A stretch of 64,000 bases of DNA from Ectobius pallidus (GCA_964059195.1 CAXKWD010000009.1:147741890-147805889); one strand, 5' to 3'. Positions 12,306 through 24,145 are shown, counted from the stretch's first letter. Notes: generated by a model from the letters alone, not told the origin. Numbers and translations: made by a program.

Positions 12306-12605
12306 GGGTACGCCGTAGCGTAGTGGTTGAGGCGCTGCGCTACAAACCGGAAGGTCGCGGGTTCGATTCCCGATGGGGTCGTTGGAATTTTTCAATTGGC
12401 CTATTCCTTCTGGTGGCACTATGGCCCTGGGGTCGACTCAGCCTCTAACCGAAATGAGTATCAGGAGCAATCCTGGGGGCAAAGGCGGCCGGTGCGTAAG
12501 GATGACAACCTTACCACCTTCATGTGCCGAATGTCCAAAATCTGGGAGCCTCAACCTTCTGGAACCCTCTGGGCCTCCATGGCCTGTATAGGGATCTTTA
12601 AAAAA
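12306..12605 (+). mobile_element. tRNA-derived SINE, family A, complete copy
   Basis: Head GTACGCCGTAGCGTAGTGGT and B box GGGTTCGATTCCCG, then GTCGTTGGAATTTTTCA and a body to TGGCCTGTATAGGGATC with an A-rich end. Frames of up to 107 codons across it are incidental. Confidence 0.85.
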
Positions 12606-12661
12606 ATATATATAAAAGTATTCAACTTGATGAACGAAATAAACAACTGACTAGTTTGATA

Positions 12662-13255
12662 GGTATAGGTATAGGTCAGGGGCTGAGCCCTGACGGGCTC
12701 GCGGACGGAGGCCACATAGGCGGGCCCATTGCCCACCCCCTAGGAAACGAATGATGTGCATGCCCTAAGGCCCCCCAGTCAACAGACTCCACCACAAGCC
12801 CCCACGGAGCTCCCCTACATCCAACAAGGACCTGGTACCACTCCACGTGCACCGTACCCAGGGTCCCTCGTACAAGAGCCCCCTAGGCGCGGCACAACCA
12901 GACATGCGCCACTAACCCAGGGTCCCTCTGAGAGCCCCAAAGGCACGGTACACCACCAGCAACTCTTGACCACAAGCAGCGGGGCAGGACGGGGGAGGCC
13001 CGCAGCAGAGTCTGCAGCAGGAGCTGGCCCGAAAACCAGTAAAGGGGAACGGGATGATAATGAGGGGGGAAAGGAAGTTGAAGTGGAGAGTGTTGGTGGA
13101 ATGAATGAAGGGGGAAACGGGAGGATCCCCGAGAAAAACCCCCAAAGGTCACGGCTTTGTCCACCACAAATGACACGCCCGCCAGCCCCGAGATTTGAAC
13201 TCGGGACCGCTAGCATGCCAGGCCCACGCGCTAAGCATGAGCCACCGTGACGGCG
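12662..13255 (-). mobile_element. Large GC-rich tRNA-derived SINE, family E, 13-bp TSD
   Basis: A 594-bp GC-rich insertion flanked by exact GACTAGTTTGATA duplications (12649-12661, 13256-13268). On the minus strand it starts with a tRNA-like head (GCCGTCACGGTGGCTCATGC; B box CGAGTTCAAATCTCGGG) and ends in a TATACCTATACCT tail. Its GC content creates overlapping open frames on both strands (164 and 152 codons) with no recognisable domain. Confidence 0.8.
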
Positions 13256-13472
13256 GACTAGTTTGATAATCAAATGCGAAAGGATGTGTCATGGCTCGAA
13301 GGGATGTGTCATGGCTAACTATTGCAAATTCCAAAGCCGTATATGAACAGTATAAAACGATATGTTGTCAGGATAACAGATTTGCATTTATTAAATTCTT
13401 TAAATTAATTCTTTATAATATATTACCATAAAATAGGCACTAAATTGGGCATTACTCCGATACCGGTCAACC

Positions 13473-13633
13473 TCTTATTTTAAATATATCAGATTGTGCT
13501 TAGGGCAAAGAAAGTTCAGTGAGTGCATTAATAAGATTTTATTTAGGTTGTGTATCCTAGAGGGATGCGATGTGGTGACGGTGTTCTATTCTTTTCTACG
13601 ACCAATTTACATGAAGAGAATGTCATTCATAAT
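13473..13633. repeat. Small repeat shared with 25180-25330
   Basis: The reverse complement of GGATGCGATGTGGTGACGGT and its flanks recurs near 25200-25290. Class unknown. Confidence 0.4.
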
Positions 13634-14311
13634 TAGAGCCGGATTTTTAGGCTTTTTTAAAAGGTATTTTAGCCTTTTACTTTCTTGAAATAGCCCTTTT
13701 TAAGTTTTAAACAAACGATTTTAGCCGTCTTAATAAAACGCTAATATTAGCACCGAAAATTATATCATTATTTTGACACATTTATTAAAGTTTTTTTTTA
13801 AATAAACAAGTAACTATTCCTTGTATCGTCACTCGAAAAATAGCATAAACAATTGAGATATTTACCCTTAATTATTCTTTTTTATATAGTATTTTAATGG
13901 AAAGTCTGTAATTCAACGAACGAACACTAAGAAGATGGCAATAATTAAAAATAATGTGTTCATGAAAAATGTCAACTTCATTTGAACCGCATATGCATGT
14001 TAGTAAAAATATTTTTAATTTCCTCTTCAGCCCCTAGATTTCTGCAAAAGTCCTCTTTAGCCCCTAGTTTTTCAGGAAAAGTCCTCTTTAGCCCCTAGTT
14101 TTTTCAGGAAAAGTCCTCTTTAGCCCCTAGTTTTTCAGCAAAAGTCCTCTTTAGCCCCTTTTTAGGCCCTTCAGTCCGATTTAGTCCCTTTTTAGGTTCT
14201 ATAAGATTCATATATTCGGAAGCAAGGGACATGAAACGGAAAAATACGTTAAAATGTTCTAATCAGGAAGCTGGGGAAAAATTAGGTTAAAACCTTCACA
14301 TCCGGGCCTTA
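13634..14311 (-). mobile_element. hAT-like MITE family R9, complete copy with 8-bp TSD
   Basis: The ends are TAGAGCCGGATTTTTAGGC and, in reverse complement, TAAGGCCCGGATGTGAAGG. TTCATAAT is duplicated exactly at 13626-13633 and 14312-14319. It contains a minisatellite (14034-14170) of about 31-bp units, AGTCCTCTTTAGCCCCTAGT plus TTTTCAGGAAA, with four to five copies; the sister copy at 4825 has only about two. Confidence 0.85.
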
Positions 14312-14872
14312 TTCATAATATATAGCAAAACTTTTATTTGGGCAGAGGAAATTATGTGTTTCACATCAGATGTTCTGTTAATACGAGCTCCCAAATATTG
14401 GATTTCTAATATCTGCTCAATAATTTTTCCTTCTACTTCTAATTTGCATCTTAATGGATCTTTCTAAACTCAAATATCTTATTTAATTTGTTTTTTGTTT
14501 GTTTGTGTAACAGCGATTAACACTAACCTCATTTAGGGAAATGAAAATCACAATTAGTACGATTCAGTTGTATACGCATTAAGAACATAATCTAGATTAA
14601 CGCACTAATCGCGATTACATAAGCAATGTTCTAATTTACATGATCACGTGTAGCTTCATTTCAAAGCCATATGTCACTCTCGATTCGCATTTGTTTTCTG
14701 ATTGATTTAGGAGGCGCTGACAACAAAATGTTTTACTCGTTATTCGTTTGTTTTAGTGTGTGGTAACGCCATGTGTAACAATGACAACAATGCGTTGCGC
14801 GCGCAGCATGATGGTGGGGACGGCATATTGATCCGCGCGCACGTCCTGTAAGCTGGACACAGCCATGACAAC
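14312..14872 (+). promoter_or_regulatory. Upstream region / 5' UTR of the neprilysin-like gene
   Basis: This 560-bp stretch between an hAT-like MITE and the start codon has no recognised repeat. It turns GC-richer from about 14757. I see no convincing TATA box. A pyrimidine-rich TTCGTTTGTTTTAG ending at 14756 could be a splice acceptor, which would make 14757-14872 the 5' UTR part of a second exon with the true promoter further upstream. If it is transcribed, there are upstream ATGs: one at 14771 opens a 26-codon frame ending in TAA at 14849-14851 (same frame as the main ATG), and one at 14865 opens a 13-codon frame overlapping the main start. Cap site and promoter are not determined. Confidence 0.35.
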
Positions 14873-15080
14873 ATGCCTGACGTTCACAACGGCTGTCTTA
14901 AGGTAACGGAGAACCCGATGTCGAGCCACGAGCCACCCTTGAGAGCCACCGTGGTGTCGGTGCTGGAGCCAACCTCCTCCAGAGCCACTAGAGCCAGCCT
15001 GGCCGTCGCCATCCTCCTGCTCTTCGTGTGCCTCGGCTTCCTGCTCTTCGGCTTCCTTCTCCGCCCCGACTGCAGCGACG
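14873..15080 (+). CDS. Neprilysin-like exon 1: cytosolic tail and membrane anchor
   Basis: The exon encodes residues 1-69 plus one base of codon 70. The start at 14873 has A at -3 and an in-frame TAA at 14849-14851, so translation cannot begin further upstream in this exon. Residues 1-40 are hydrophilic and hold R37 and R40. Residues 41-63 are one hydrophobic segment (SLAVAILLLFVCLGFLLFGF) followed by R64-P-D-C. This is the expected positive-inside signal anchor of a type II M13 peptidase. The exon ends at G|gtaagt, a near-consensus donor, in phase 1. M16 is an alternative start that would shorten only the cytosolic tail. N-terminal tails are poorly conserved in this family; the assignment rests on phase and topology. 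Confidence 0.85.
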
Positions 15081-15960
15081 GTAAGTAGCACCTGTGCATT
15101 ATGTGTGCCAGGCTCTTTTCTCTGTGTGCCACACTGTGCATTAGATGTGCTAGACTCTGGTCTCTATGTACCACACTGCATACTCGCAGAGCCACACTCT
15201 GTTCTTAAGCTGCACGATGTGTATAAACTGTGCCACACTGTGTATTTGCTGTGCCACACGGTGTACCAGCTATTCTTAAGTTCCACGCTGTTTAAGTTTT
15301 AATTTTGTCACTCTCTGCTCTCTACCTCCACCCTGTGTACTGTGCCACACTACTATACTTTGTATAACTGTGCCAGACTGTTCTCTGTGTAACAGTTGAG
15401 CTACACTTTATATTAAGTGTGCCAGACTCTATTATCTGTGTATTAGCTGAGCCACATTTTATAGTAGCTGTGCCAGACTTTGTTCTCAGTCGCATTTTAT
15501 AGTAGCTGTGCCAGACTCTGTTCTCAGTTACATTTTATAGCAGCTGTGCCAGGCTCTGTTCTCAGTCACATTTTATAGTAGCTGTGCCAAACTCTGTTCT
15601 CAGTCACATTTATAGTAGCTGTACCAGACTCTGTTCTCAGTCACATTTTATACTAGCTGTGCCAGACTCTGTTCTCAGTCACATTTATAGTAGCTGTGCC
15701 AGACTCTGTTCTCAGTAACATTTTATAGTAGCTGTGTCAGAACCTGTTCTCAGTCACATTTTATAGTAGCTGTGCCAGACTCTGTTCACATTGTTCCACA
15801 CTGTGCATTAGCTGGGGTTGTTTTCTACGTACCGTACTGTGTATTAATTGTACAACTCTGTATTAACTGTGCCACGTTTCTTAAGTTCCATGCTGTCTAT
15901 TAACTTTGTCCCTTCCTTTTCTCTATTTGTCACACTGAGTTCTTGCTGTTCTGAGTGGAA
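15081..15960 (+). repeat. Minisatellite at 5' end of intron 1, 38-bp unit (TGTGCCA type)
   Basis: Directly after the exon 1 donor, recurring GTGCCACACTGTG motifs decay into a clear tandem array at about 15400-15790: CTGTGCCAGACTCTGTTCTC plus AGTCACATTTTATAGTAG, period about 38, about ten copies. The edges are progressively diverged. Confidence 0.85.
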
Positions 15961-16479
15961 GATAATAGATAACGTTTTAGTAGTCCGGAGAGGCACATTA
16001 AATTTTAGTTGGCACAGGATGTTCTTGGTATAGTATATTTCAGTTGACACAACTTCTTATGAGAGCAAGATAATGTTTTAGTTGTCCGGAATGGCACAGT
16101 ACGTTTTTGTTGGCACAGCGTGATCTGGTGGAAGATAATGTTTTAGTTAGCAGAATGTGTTCCGGTCGTAGCAGACACAGGGTGTTCTGGGCGGTGCGCT
16201 GCGCTTTAGTTGTCGCAGCAAGTAGTACAGTTTACCACATTATGGCTAGCCGGTTTCCTTCCATATGTTTACTTGGCACACTACATCAGAGTTCTGTGCA
16301 TTACAATGTTTTATAATCAGCAAATATTTTTTAGTTACCACACAATGTTCTTCATTAGTTGTCACACCACGTTCTAGAAGATAATATATGTTTTAGCTGA
16401 TACAATGTGTTTTGGATGGGATATCAAACTTTAGCTGGCACATTCGCGATCTGGCTGGCACAATACGTTTACTTGGCAC

Positions 16480-17530
16480 AACATTTTCTGGGTGCTTGAA
16501 TACGTTTTAGCAGTCACAGCATATTACAGCGTGTAGAACAGTTAGTTTTAGTTGGCACAACATACTGTATTGTGTAGGGAAGCAGGTTTTAGTTGACACA
16601 ACATACAGTATTGTGTAGGGAAGCAAGTTTTAGTTGACACAGCATACTGTATTGTGTAGGGAATCAAGTTTTAGTTGAAACAACATACTGTATTGTGTAG
16701 GGAAGCAAGTTTTAGTTGATACAACATACTGTATTGTGTAGGGAAGCACGTTTTAGTTGGCACAGAATACTGTACTGTGTAGGACAGTTAGTTTTAGTTG
16801 GCATAACGTACTGTATTGTGTAGGACAGTTAGTTTTAATTGGCACAACGTACTGTATTGTGTAGGGCAGTTAGTTTTAGTTGGCACAACATACTGTATTG
16901 TGTAGGGCAGTTAGTTTTAGTTGGCACAACATATTGTATTGTGTAGGACAGTTAGTTTTAGTTGGCAAAACATACTGTATTGGGTAGGGCAGTTAGTTTT
17001 AGTTGGCACAACATACTGTATTGTGTAGGACAGTTAGTTTTAGTTGGCACAACATACTTCATTGTGCAGGGCAGTTAGTTTTAATTGGCACAACATACTG
17101 TATTGTGTAGGGCGGTTAGTTTTAGTTGACACAACATACTGTATTGTGTAGGGAAGCAAGTTTTAGTTGACACAACATACTGTATTGGGTAGGGCAGTTA
17201 GTTTTAGTTGGCACAACATACTGTATTGTGTAGGACAGTTACTTTTAATTGGCACAACATACTGTATTGTGTAGGACAGTTAGTTTTAGTTGGCACAACA
17301 TACTGTATTGTGTAGGACAGTTAGTTTTAGTGGGCACAACATACTGTATTGTGCAGAACAGTTAGTTTTAGTTGGCACAACATACTGTATTGTGTAGGAC
17401 AGTTAGTTTTAGTTGGCACAACATACTGTATTGTGTAGGGCAGTTAATTTTAGTTGGCGTGTAGGACAGTTAGTTGGCACAACATACTGTATATTGCAAG
17501 GCAGTAAGTTTTAGTTGGCACAGCGTGTTC
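16480..17530 (+). repeat. Minisatellite in intron 1, 41-bp unit (TTGGCACA type)
   Basis: About 24 copies of ACATACTGTATTGTGTAGGA plus CAGTTAGTTTTAGTTGGCACA, with two main variants (GGACAGTTAG and GGAAGCAAG). From 15960 to 16480 the same GTTTTAGTTGGCACA motif occurs in irregular form. Its core GGCACA is the reverse complement of the TGTGCC core in the preceding array. Confidence 0.9.
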
Positions 17531-17818
17531 TGGGTGTGAAAGTTGGCATGATGCGTGTAGCAGGTTGTGGTAGAATTGTGTAACAGGTATTGACAGAGTT
17601 GTCACTGTTAACTATTCATGTCCACCTGTGGATTGTCACAGTCGTATAATTTCTTAGGAATATGTACGTATGTTTATTTTACTGCAATTAGGTGGTGGTT
17701 TTACAATCACATAACGCATCAACATAATGCAGTCAAACCTCTGTATAATGAAGATCGATATAACGATAAACCCCCATTCAGCAACATTTTTGTTTGGTCC
17801 CGGCAATTTTCCTACCTT

Positions 17819-18735
17819 AATAAAATCAGGTAAACTGATGTAACAAAGTGCCAGTATGTTTTTGTTTAATCAGTTATGACTGCAATTATGATATGCAGAA
17901 TATGTTCTTTTTCAATTGATTTCCAAGTTAAGCTCCAGATTTATTCATTAAGCAGGGCTTACGGAAGAAGAAAGGTCTACCATCTCGGCCACCTGGGTCA
18001 TTTTAACGGTCTAGTTGGATAAGCGCATGTAAAACAATAGTGTTTTTTGTCATAGCTACCTGTATTTTAATTTCCAAGGCCTTATAACATCACAGTAAAA
18101 CAATAGGCTATGTTGTCAAGATAACTGATTTTCATTTTTGTTATAAATTCTTTCGAATACGTATATTGCCATAAAATAGGCACTAAATTGAGCATTACTC
18201 CGAAACAGATCAACCGATTTTATCCATTATGAATAGACGTCTTCCCATGGACATTGTAAATGTGTATACCAAGTTTCATAACAATCCGGTAAAGCGTATT
18301 TGAGTTACCGCGTCTTTAAAATATACACTAAATTGGGTTTTACTCCGGTACCGGTCAACAGATTAGGTTCAAATTCAATAGGGCACTTCTCATGGACGTC
18401 ATAAATGGGTATACAAAGTTTCATGGAAATCCGTTACAGCGTATTTGAGTGATGGCGCCTTTCTATGAGAAAGGCGCCATAATCTATTAAAATAGGCACT
18501 AAATTGGGCATTACTCCGGTACCGGTGAACCGATTTGGTTCAATATCAATAGGGTTCTTCCCATCGACATTATGAATGTTTATACCAAGTTTCATGAAAA
18601 TCCGAAAAAGCGTACTTGAGTTATGGTGCGTACAGAAGCACGGACAGACGGACGGACAGACAGACAGACGGACGGATAGACATTTTTTCGTCTCCCACAC
18701 AATCTCATAAAGTACCATACTGGCACTTAATAATG
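17819..18735 (-). mobile_element. Family R1 element, near-complete minus-strand copy
   Basis: It runs from AAAATCAGGTAAACTGATGT to CATACTGGCACTTAATAA with the CGGA microsatellite near 18650. It retains part of the tRNA-like insert (CATCTCGGCCACCTGGGTCA). Confidence 0.75.
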
Positions 18736-18831
18736 TTAAATGTAACTCACAATAACGATGAAGCTATTTTAGAAACAACCTTTTATAACGACAATTGGAG
18801 GTTGAATTGTTACTGCAAACCAGTATCTTAG

Positions 18832-19010
18832 CTTAAGCTGGGGGACCCGTGTCGTAGATTTACGGCACGTAAAAGAACTCCAAGCCTAAATTAGAGCCTC
18901 TGGACAAAATTTATCGACCTTTTCACGTTCAAGTAATACCTTAGTTTCCGGAAGGGATTGGAGGCCCTTCGCCCCGACATGGGGGCATAGGATTCGAGAG
19001 AGAGAGTGTA
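18832..19010 (+). repeat. SINE-like repeat, family F
   Basis: TTAAGCTGGGGGACCCGTGT to GGAGGCCCTTCGCCCCGACA, shared with 56190-56460, where a tRNA-like head precedes it. Confidence 0.55.
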
Positions 19011-19616
19011 TTAGCCCTATGGTAGCTTAGCCCTATATATGGTATCCTTCCCAGCCACCAATATTGTTTTCTGGGTGCCTGAATCTGTTACATTTTCTTA
19101 GAAATTCCAGAAAAATAAAGGTTTATGAGGGGTGAAAAATAGGATCACTGAGGCTAAAATCATCCCTTAAGTGTGCAAAAACATACACTGAATTTGGTTA
19201 TTACTTTAACATGCAGATAATGTGAAATTAAAACACCATAAGGAGAAACTGCTTTAGTTTTGCCTTAGCTATGTGTTGAATTTGCTTGTCTTTCTCTTCC
19301 CACCAACTACGAGTTTGAAATTCCTGACATATGCTAGGTTCAAAGCGTGGAGTGAATCAGTGTGAATAGTAATTTTGCTAGTGTGCGGGTGTAAAGTAGC
19401 TATGGTTACAATTCGACGGAAGTCAGCAAGTTAAGTAACAGAATTATTTAATTTTTTTTAAATATATATATTTTTTTTTTAAGATTTGGATTTGTAATTC
19501 ATTATGAATTATCTTGTATATTACACAGTTTTCTGCATGCAATGTTTCTAAAGTGTGGTAAATGACAACAATCTGCTAGGGCCCACAAATATCGTTATAC
19601 GAAAATTTTACTGTAA
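19011..19616. other. Nothing recognised
   Basis: AT-rich unassigned sequence. Confidence 0.35.
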
Positions 19617-20300
19617 TAATTAGGGCAAGGTATTTGATGATTTTGCACCTTTTTTATATGAAAGTAGCTCGTATATATGTAAATATGTATCATGAAATAA
19701 TTGATCAAATTAGGGCAATTTGTTTTTGCATTTTTTGCATTTTTCGTCATTTTCAAGAGATACGTAATTTTTATCATTTTTAGGTCATTTTCAGCATTTT
19801 TGGTTATGTTTCATTGGAGGTAGAGAGGAGCTTTTCCATGTACAAATCGTTACTTTCAGACAACAGACAATCGTTTTTATTTGAGAATCTCCGCCAAGTG
19901 TCCATAGTTCATTTTAATTCAGGTGTATTGTAAACACCACAGCAGTTTGTCTTGTAGAAATAAATATTTTTTCTTTCTTTTTAAATGGTACATCTCTGCT
20001 AGGGGCATGCCAGTTCAGAAAGAATTTCTTTTTCGCTAAAGGTTTAGAAGTAGTATAAATTTACTTACTTCTTCGGTAACAAAATAAGTGTGTTTTATAT
20101 TGTAAATTCATAATAAGTCGTTGTCAAATTGTTTTAGCAATTCGTTGCTTAAAAAAACTAATTATAAGTGTTAATAGTAAATTTACTGGTCATTTTTTAA
20201 AATTCTGTTTCATTTTTTCACTATATTTAGGTCACAAATACATTTTTTATTTTGCACTTTTTCACTATTTTATGGTCATTAAATGCCTTACCGTAATACA
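19617..20300 (+). mobile_element. Family R10 TIR element
   Basis: Ends TAGGGCAAGGTATTTGATG and, in reverse complement, TACGGTAAGGCATTTAATG. The interior is full of CATTTTT/GTCATTTT motifs. Related sequence is at 21190-21440, 36029-36201 and 38009-38400. I could not confirm a target duplication. Confidence 0.6.
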
Positions 20301-20577
20301 TAAACAGAAACTAAACAATTAATGAAGACACAGAATGCATCTATTTAATAAAGTCCGTCGTTAGCTACCCCGAAGCTATTTGATTGGCTCTTGAAGACGG
20401 CCAATCAGTGGCCGAGCTGTCATTAACCGGTAAATGAATTACATACGTGTGAGATATCAATCAAAAGATATTTTCGCTCCGGTTTAACTAAGTTCCATAC
20501 CGATGAATTATAATAAGTATTTGGCTAAAATATTAAAATTAAAACCTTGTACTTTAAAATCGAAAAGAACGTTTCGT
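20301..20577. other. Nothing recognised
   Basis: Unassigned. Confidence 0.35.
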
Positions 20578-20850
20578 TATCACCCGACCGCTGCGTCATT
20601 TACCATAGGCAGACGACAGGATTGGGGGGCATGTGGTCAGTATGCCGACACTCACGGCCGATAATGGTGGTTTCCATGACCGAAGTCGCTATTTCTCTAT
20701 CAAGTAACTTAGCTCCTCAATTTGAATCACGAGGCTGAGTGCACCCCGTTCCAGACTTCCCTACCTCAGAAGAATCCGAGGAGGTACCGGGGATCGAATC
20801 CGGACGACGGATATGTAGTCAGCGACCTTAAGACCACGTCGGCGGTCGGA
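20578..20850 (-). mobile_element. tRNA-derived SINE, family B
   Basis: Diverged reverse-complement copy, from GGTCGGGTG in the tail back to the GCCGACGTGGTCTTAAGG head. A deletion in the head removes part of the tRNA-like region. Confidence 0.8.
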
Positions 20851-21439
20851 GTTACACTGCTTTATTGATATTTTCCTTAAATATTTTTTGTGTGAGAGAA
20901 TGGTAAATCATTCCATTAATTTGTATCCCTATTGGAAATGTTTATTTTGAAAGCATGCCAATTCTTCCCATAATATGATGGTCTGTCTAATCCTGATTCA
21001 AGTGCACACAGTCTATCTTTTTCCCTCCTAATTTCTAGTTCCCATCCAGTTTATTTCACCTTTTGGGCCCCATATTACCAGCCCCCTTAGACGTTTTCTA
21101 AATAATCTGTTTGATTTGTCCTGTACATTCTATCGGACGCACTAAATCTGTTAACGCTAATTCTTTTGAAGTGTCCAAGTAGTATTAATTTATTACTGTG
21201 TTAGTGACAAAATAAGAGTGTTTTATATTGTAAATTTAAATGTAACACACTGCCATCCATTAAATTGCTTTCTAAAATCAACCAATTACTTCTAAAAAAC
21301 TAATTATAAGTAATAGTGGTAAATTTATTAGTCTTTTTAAAAATTTCGTGTCATTTTTTACTAATTTTAGGGCACAAATGCATTTTTTATTTTGCATTTA
21401 TTCAATATTTCATGGTCATTTGGTGCATTCCCCTAATTA
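20851..21439. repeat. Unassigned sequence ending in an R10-like fragment
   Basis: 20851-21190 has nothing recognised. 21190-21439 resembles the right half of R10 (TTTTATATTGTAAATT..., GCATTTTTTATTTTGCATTT). Confidence 0.45.
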
Positions 21440-22333
21440 CGACGACTATTTCACTCATAGGCCCCATAGTGATTGCTGTTGACCAATAACGCTTAACAAT
21501 TCCTCGGATATAGATAAATCACGATTGTTTATCTTATAAAATGCTTGCTATCAATATGAGGAAGGGATTTTATCTGATAAAATGGTCTGCTCATTACTGG
21601 ACACGTAAGCATCAGTGTGCAGTGATTAATAAGTCGCATGTTGCCATTAAGCAGCACGAAAACAGATTATTTTATACAACATAACTTGTTTGGAAATTGA
21701 AATAATATAAATGTAGGCTACATCGATTAAAAGAGGTCGTTGGAGTTTTTCAATTGTCCTAATCCTTCTGGTAGCACTATGGTCCTGGGTCGACTCAACC
21801 TCTAACAGAAATGAGTACCAGGAGCAATCCTGGGGGTAAAGGCGGCCGGTGCGTAAGGCTGACAACCTTACCACCTTGGATGTCTAATATCTTGGAGCCT
21901 CAATCTCCTGGAACCCTCTGGGCCTCCATGGCCTGTATATGGATCACTTTACCTTTTAGGCCTACATCGATTAAAAACACAATTTCGATTCGGTGCAAGC
22001 CAGTTCGTGTTCTTTTATTCTGTTCTGCTGTTAGCTTACCTGAATGAAGTTAAATATGTCTTATATGCACCATTGGTAGCACTGGTTATACCATGGTAAC
22101 TCGAATTGATTCATGGATGGTTGATTCATAGTAGGCCATGATCTCACAGCTGTTAGTTTTGTTTTTATATAACAAAGCACGAAAGTAATTATTATTTGTA
22201 AAATCCGTTACATTTTTATTCATGGAATAGTCTTAATAAATCCAACTCGAGTTGACGAGTTGCGTCAGATAAATTCGCTCGTGCTGTGCAGTCACGAATC
22301 TATTGATAAACTCGTCAACTCTCGTGGGATTAC
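21440..22333 (+). repeat. Family R13 repeat, tandem copy 1
   Basis: Same termini as the 3122 copy. It contains a tail-complete but headless SINE family A (21733-21957). It is followed directly by tandem copy 2. Confidence 0.65.
21733..21957 (+). mobile_element. SINE family A, 5'-truncated
   Basis: Begins at GAGGTCGTTGGAGTTTTTCA, lacking the tRNA-like head, and ends CCTGTATATGGATCACTTTA. It is closely similar to 12370-12605. Confidence 0.75.
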
Positions 22334-22335
22334 CT

Positions 22336-23249
22336 ATGACTATTCAACTCATACGCCGCGTGTTTGATATTGACCAATAACGTTTAGCAATTCCTCGGAT
22401 ATAGACCAATCACGGCCGTTTATCTTACAATATTCTTGTAGAAATCGCGAGGATGGCATTTTATCGGGTAAAATTGTCTGGTCGTTACTGGAGACGCGAG
22501 TATCAGTGTGCAGTGATTAATAGTCAGATGGTGCCACTAAGCGGCACGAAAACAGATTATTTCATACAAGATAATTTGTTTGGAAATTGAAATAATAGAA
22601 ATGTACATTGATTAAGAACATAGGCGTACCGAGGGGGGGGGGGTTGGGGGTTTGAACCCCCCCCCCGCATTGATTAAAAAAAGGAAAATTGTATAATTTT
22701 TTAAGTCTGCCCATAAATTACTTAATACAAGTATAAAGCGTGGGAAGCTTAAAACTCGTTATTTTGTGTCTTCATTTTTTAAATTTTCCGGGGGAGGACC
22801 CCCGGACCCCCCTTTCCCAGACCCCGCGGATGTTATAACCCCCCCCCCCCATATGGTCGGCCTGGTTACGCCTATGATTAAGAACACAATTTCGATTCTG
22901 TGCAAGCCAGTTCGTGTGCGTTTATTCTGTTCTGCTTTTAGCTTAATTGAATGAAGTTAACTATGTCTTATATGCTCTGGTGGTAGCACTGATTACACCA
23001 AAACAGCTCGAATCGATTCATGGACGGTTGATTCATAGTATGCCGTGATCTCGCAGCTGTTAGTTTTGTTTTTATACAACAAAGCACGAAAGTAATTATT
23101 ATTTGCATAATCCGTTACATTTTTATTCTTGGAATAATCTTAATAAATCCAACTCGAGTTGACGAGTTGCATCAGATAAATTCGCTCGTGCTGTGCAGTC
23201 ACGAATCTATCGATAAACTCGTCAACTCTCGTGGGATTACCTATGATAA
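22336..23249 (+). repeat. Family R13 repeat, tandem copy 2
   Basis: Starts GACTATTCAACTCATACGCC, ends CGTGGGATTACCTATGA. An hAT-like MITE (22619-22876) is nested in it; copy 1 gives the empty site. Confidence 0.65.
22619..22876. mobile_element. hAT-like MITE family R11, short copy, 8-bp TSD
   Basis: Ends CATAGGCGTACC and GGTTACGCCTATG; ATTAAGAA is duplicated at 22611-22618 and 22877-22884. Subterminal runs of G (left) and C (right) are present, as in the copies at 25650 and 56596. Confidence 0.85.
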
Positions 23250-23342
23250 TTATTGCGATTGGTTGAAATTCCACGTAGTCTTAAATAGGATTGGTCAGTG
23301 ATGTATGAGCTAAGCAATTGATATTAATTTTAAACTAAACTA

Positions 23343-23650
23343 AACTCCGTGGCGGTACATCCCCGGAAGGACTTGGCCTACCACCCGACCGCTGCATTAT
23401 TTCCCGTAGGCAGATGGCAGGATTGGGGGGCATGTGGTCAGCATGCCGACACCCACGGCCGTTAATGGTGGTTTTCTTGACCGGAGCCGCTACTTCTCTA
23501 TCAAGTAGCTCCTCAATTTGGAATCACGAGGCTGAGTGCACCCCTACCAGACCTCCCTACCTCAGAAAAATCCGAGGAGGTACCGGGAATCGAACCCGGA
23601 CCGACGGATCTGTAGTCAGCGATGCTAACCACAAGACCACGCCGGCGGAC
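23343..23650 (-). mobile_element. tRNA-derived SINE, family B
   Basis: Reverse complement from GCCGGCGTGGTCTTGTGGTT through the body to CCACGGAG. The 131-codon frame over it is incidental. Confidence 0.85.
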
Positions 23651-24145
23651 GTTAATTTTAAAATATTATGCTATAACATACGAGTATTTAATGCAAATAT
23701 GAAAGCAAATCGTAACATACGGAGCGTGCTATATTTAAGCAGCACGCACGAAATGTTTCACGTACCCTATGATTGCGTTCCTTTAGTTTTGTACACTTTT
23801 TTATGTTGACATCGTCGATCAATTGCCATCTTCTTCTTCTTCGTCGTCTTTTATTTACTTTTTCAGGAACTAATTCCTCTAGGCCATCTCTTACAATACT
23901 GAATAGCTTTTTCTTAAACAGTGTCCCAGACGATTCCAATTCCTCTTTAGAGTCATTTTAAGGGGGTAGTGAGAGTTGCTTTGTGCTCTTACTGGTGTTC
24001 ATTTCTATCAGTGTTTTTTAGTTATGAAATAACTAAAAAACTTGCATATTTCAAAATGAAACACACAATTTTTCAGTAAAATGTCTTAATTCTTTTTAAT
24101 AGGACCATGACATATCTAGAAAAAATCATGCATTAGTTTTCTTAA
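23651..24145. other. Nothing recognised
   Basis: Two overlapping short frames (23688-23939 -, 23773-23961 +) show no family resemblance and have no splice or promoter context. Confidence 0.35.

Larger units (their letters stand above)
12094..13472 (-). mobile_element. Family R1 copy split by two SINEs
   Basis: The minus-strand R1 sequence starts at AAAATCAGGTAAACTGATGT (12102) and runs to about 12300. It resumes at 13257 and ends in GGGCATTACTCCGATACCGG (about 13470). The gap is filled by SINE family A (12306-12605) and SINE family E (12662-13255). Confidence 0.65.
17734..19612. mobile_element. Possible pogo/Tigger-like element filled with later insertions
   Basis: The left sequence CAGTCAAACCTCTGTATAAT and right end (reverse complement CAGTAAAATTTTCGTATAAC) look like divergent pogo-type termini; TA is present only on the right. 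R1 and SINE copies lie inside. Weakly supported. Confidence 0.3.

Noticed and set aside
12756..13273. Overlapping 164- and 152-codon frames on opposite strands
   Set aside because: They lie wholly inside a GC-rich tRNA-derived SINE with a clean 13-bp target duplication; no domain, and length is explained by GC content.
14753..15195. Minus-strand frames of 103-112 codons across exon 1
   Set aside because: They overlap a well-supported + strand exon with donor; low-complexity translation (E/H/R runs), no domain.
16480..17530. CRISPR-like array
   Set aside because: Units of 41 bp are contiguous tandem repeats with no unique spacers, in a eukaryotic intron.
23688..23961. Small gene candidate on either strand
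   Set aside because: Overlapping frames under 85 codons with no family resemblance, splice context or promoter.
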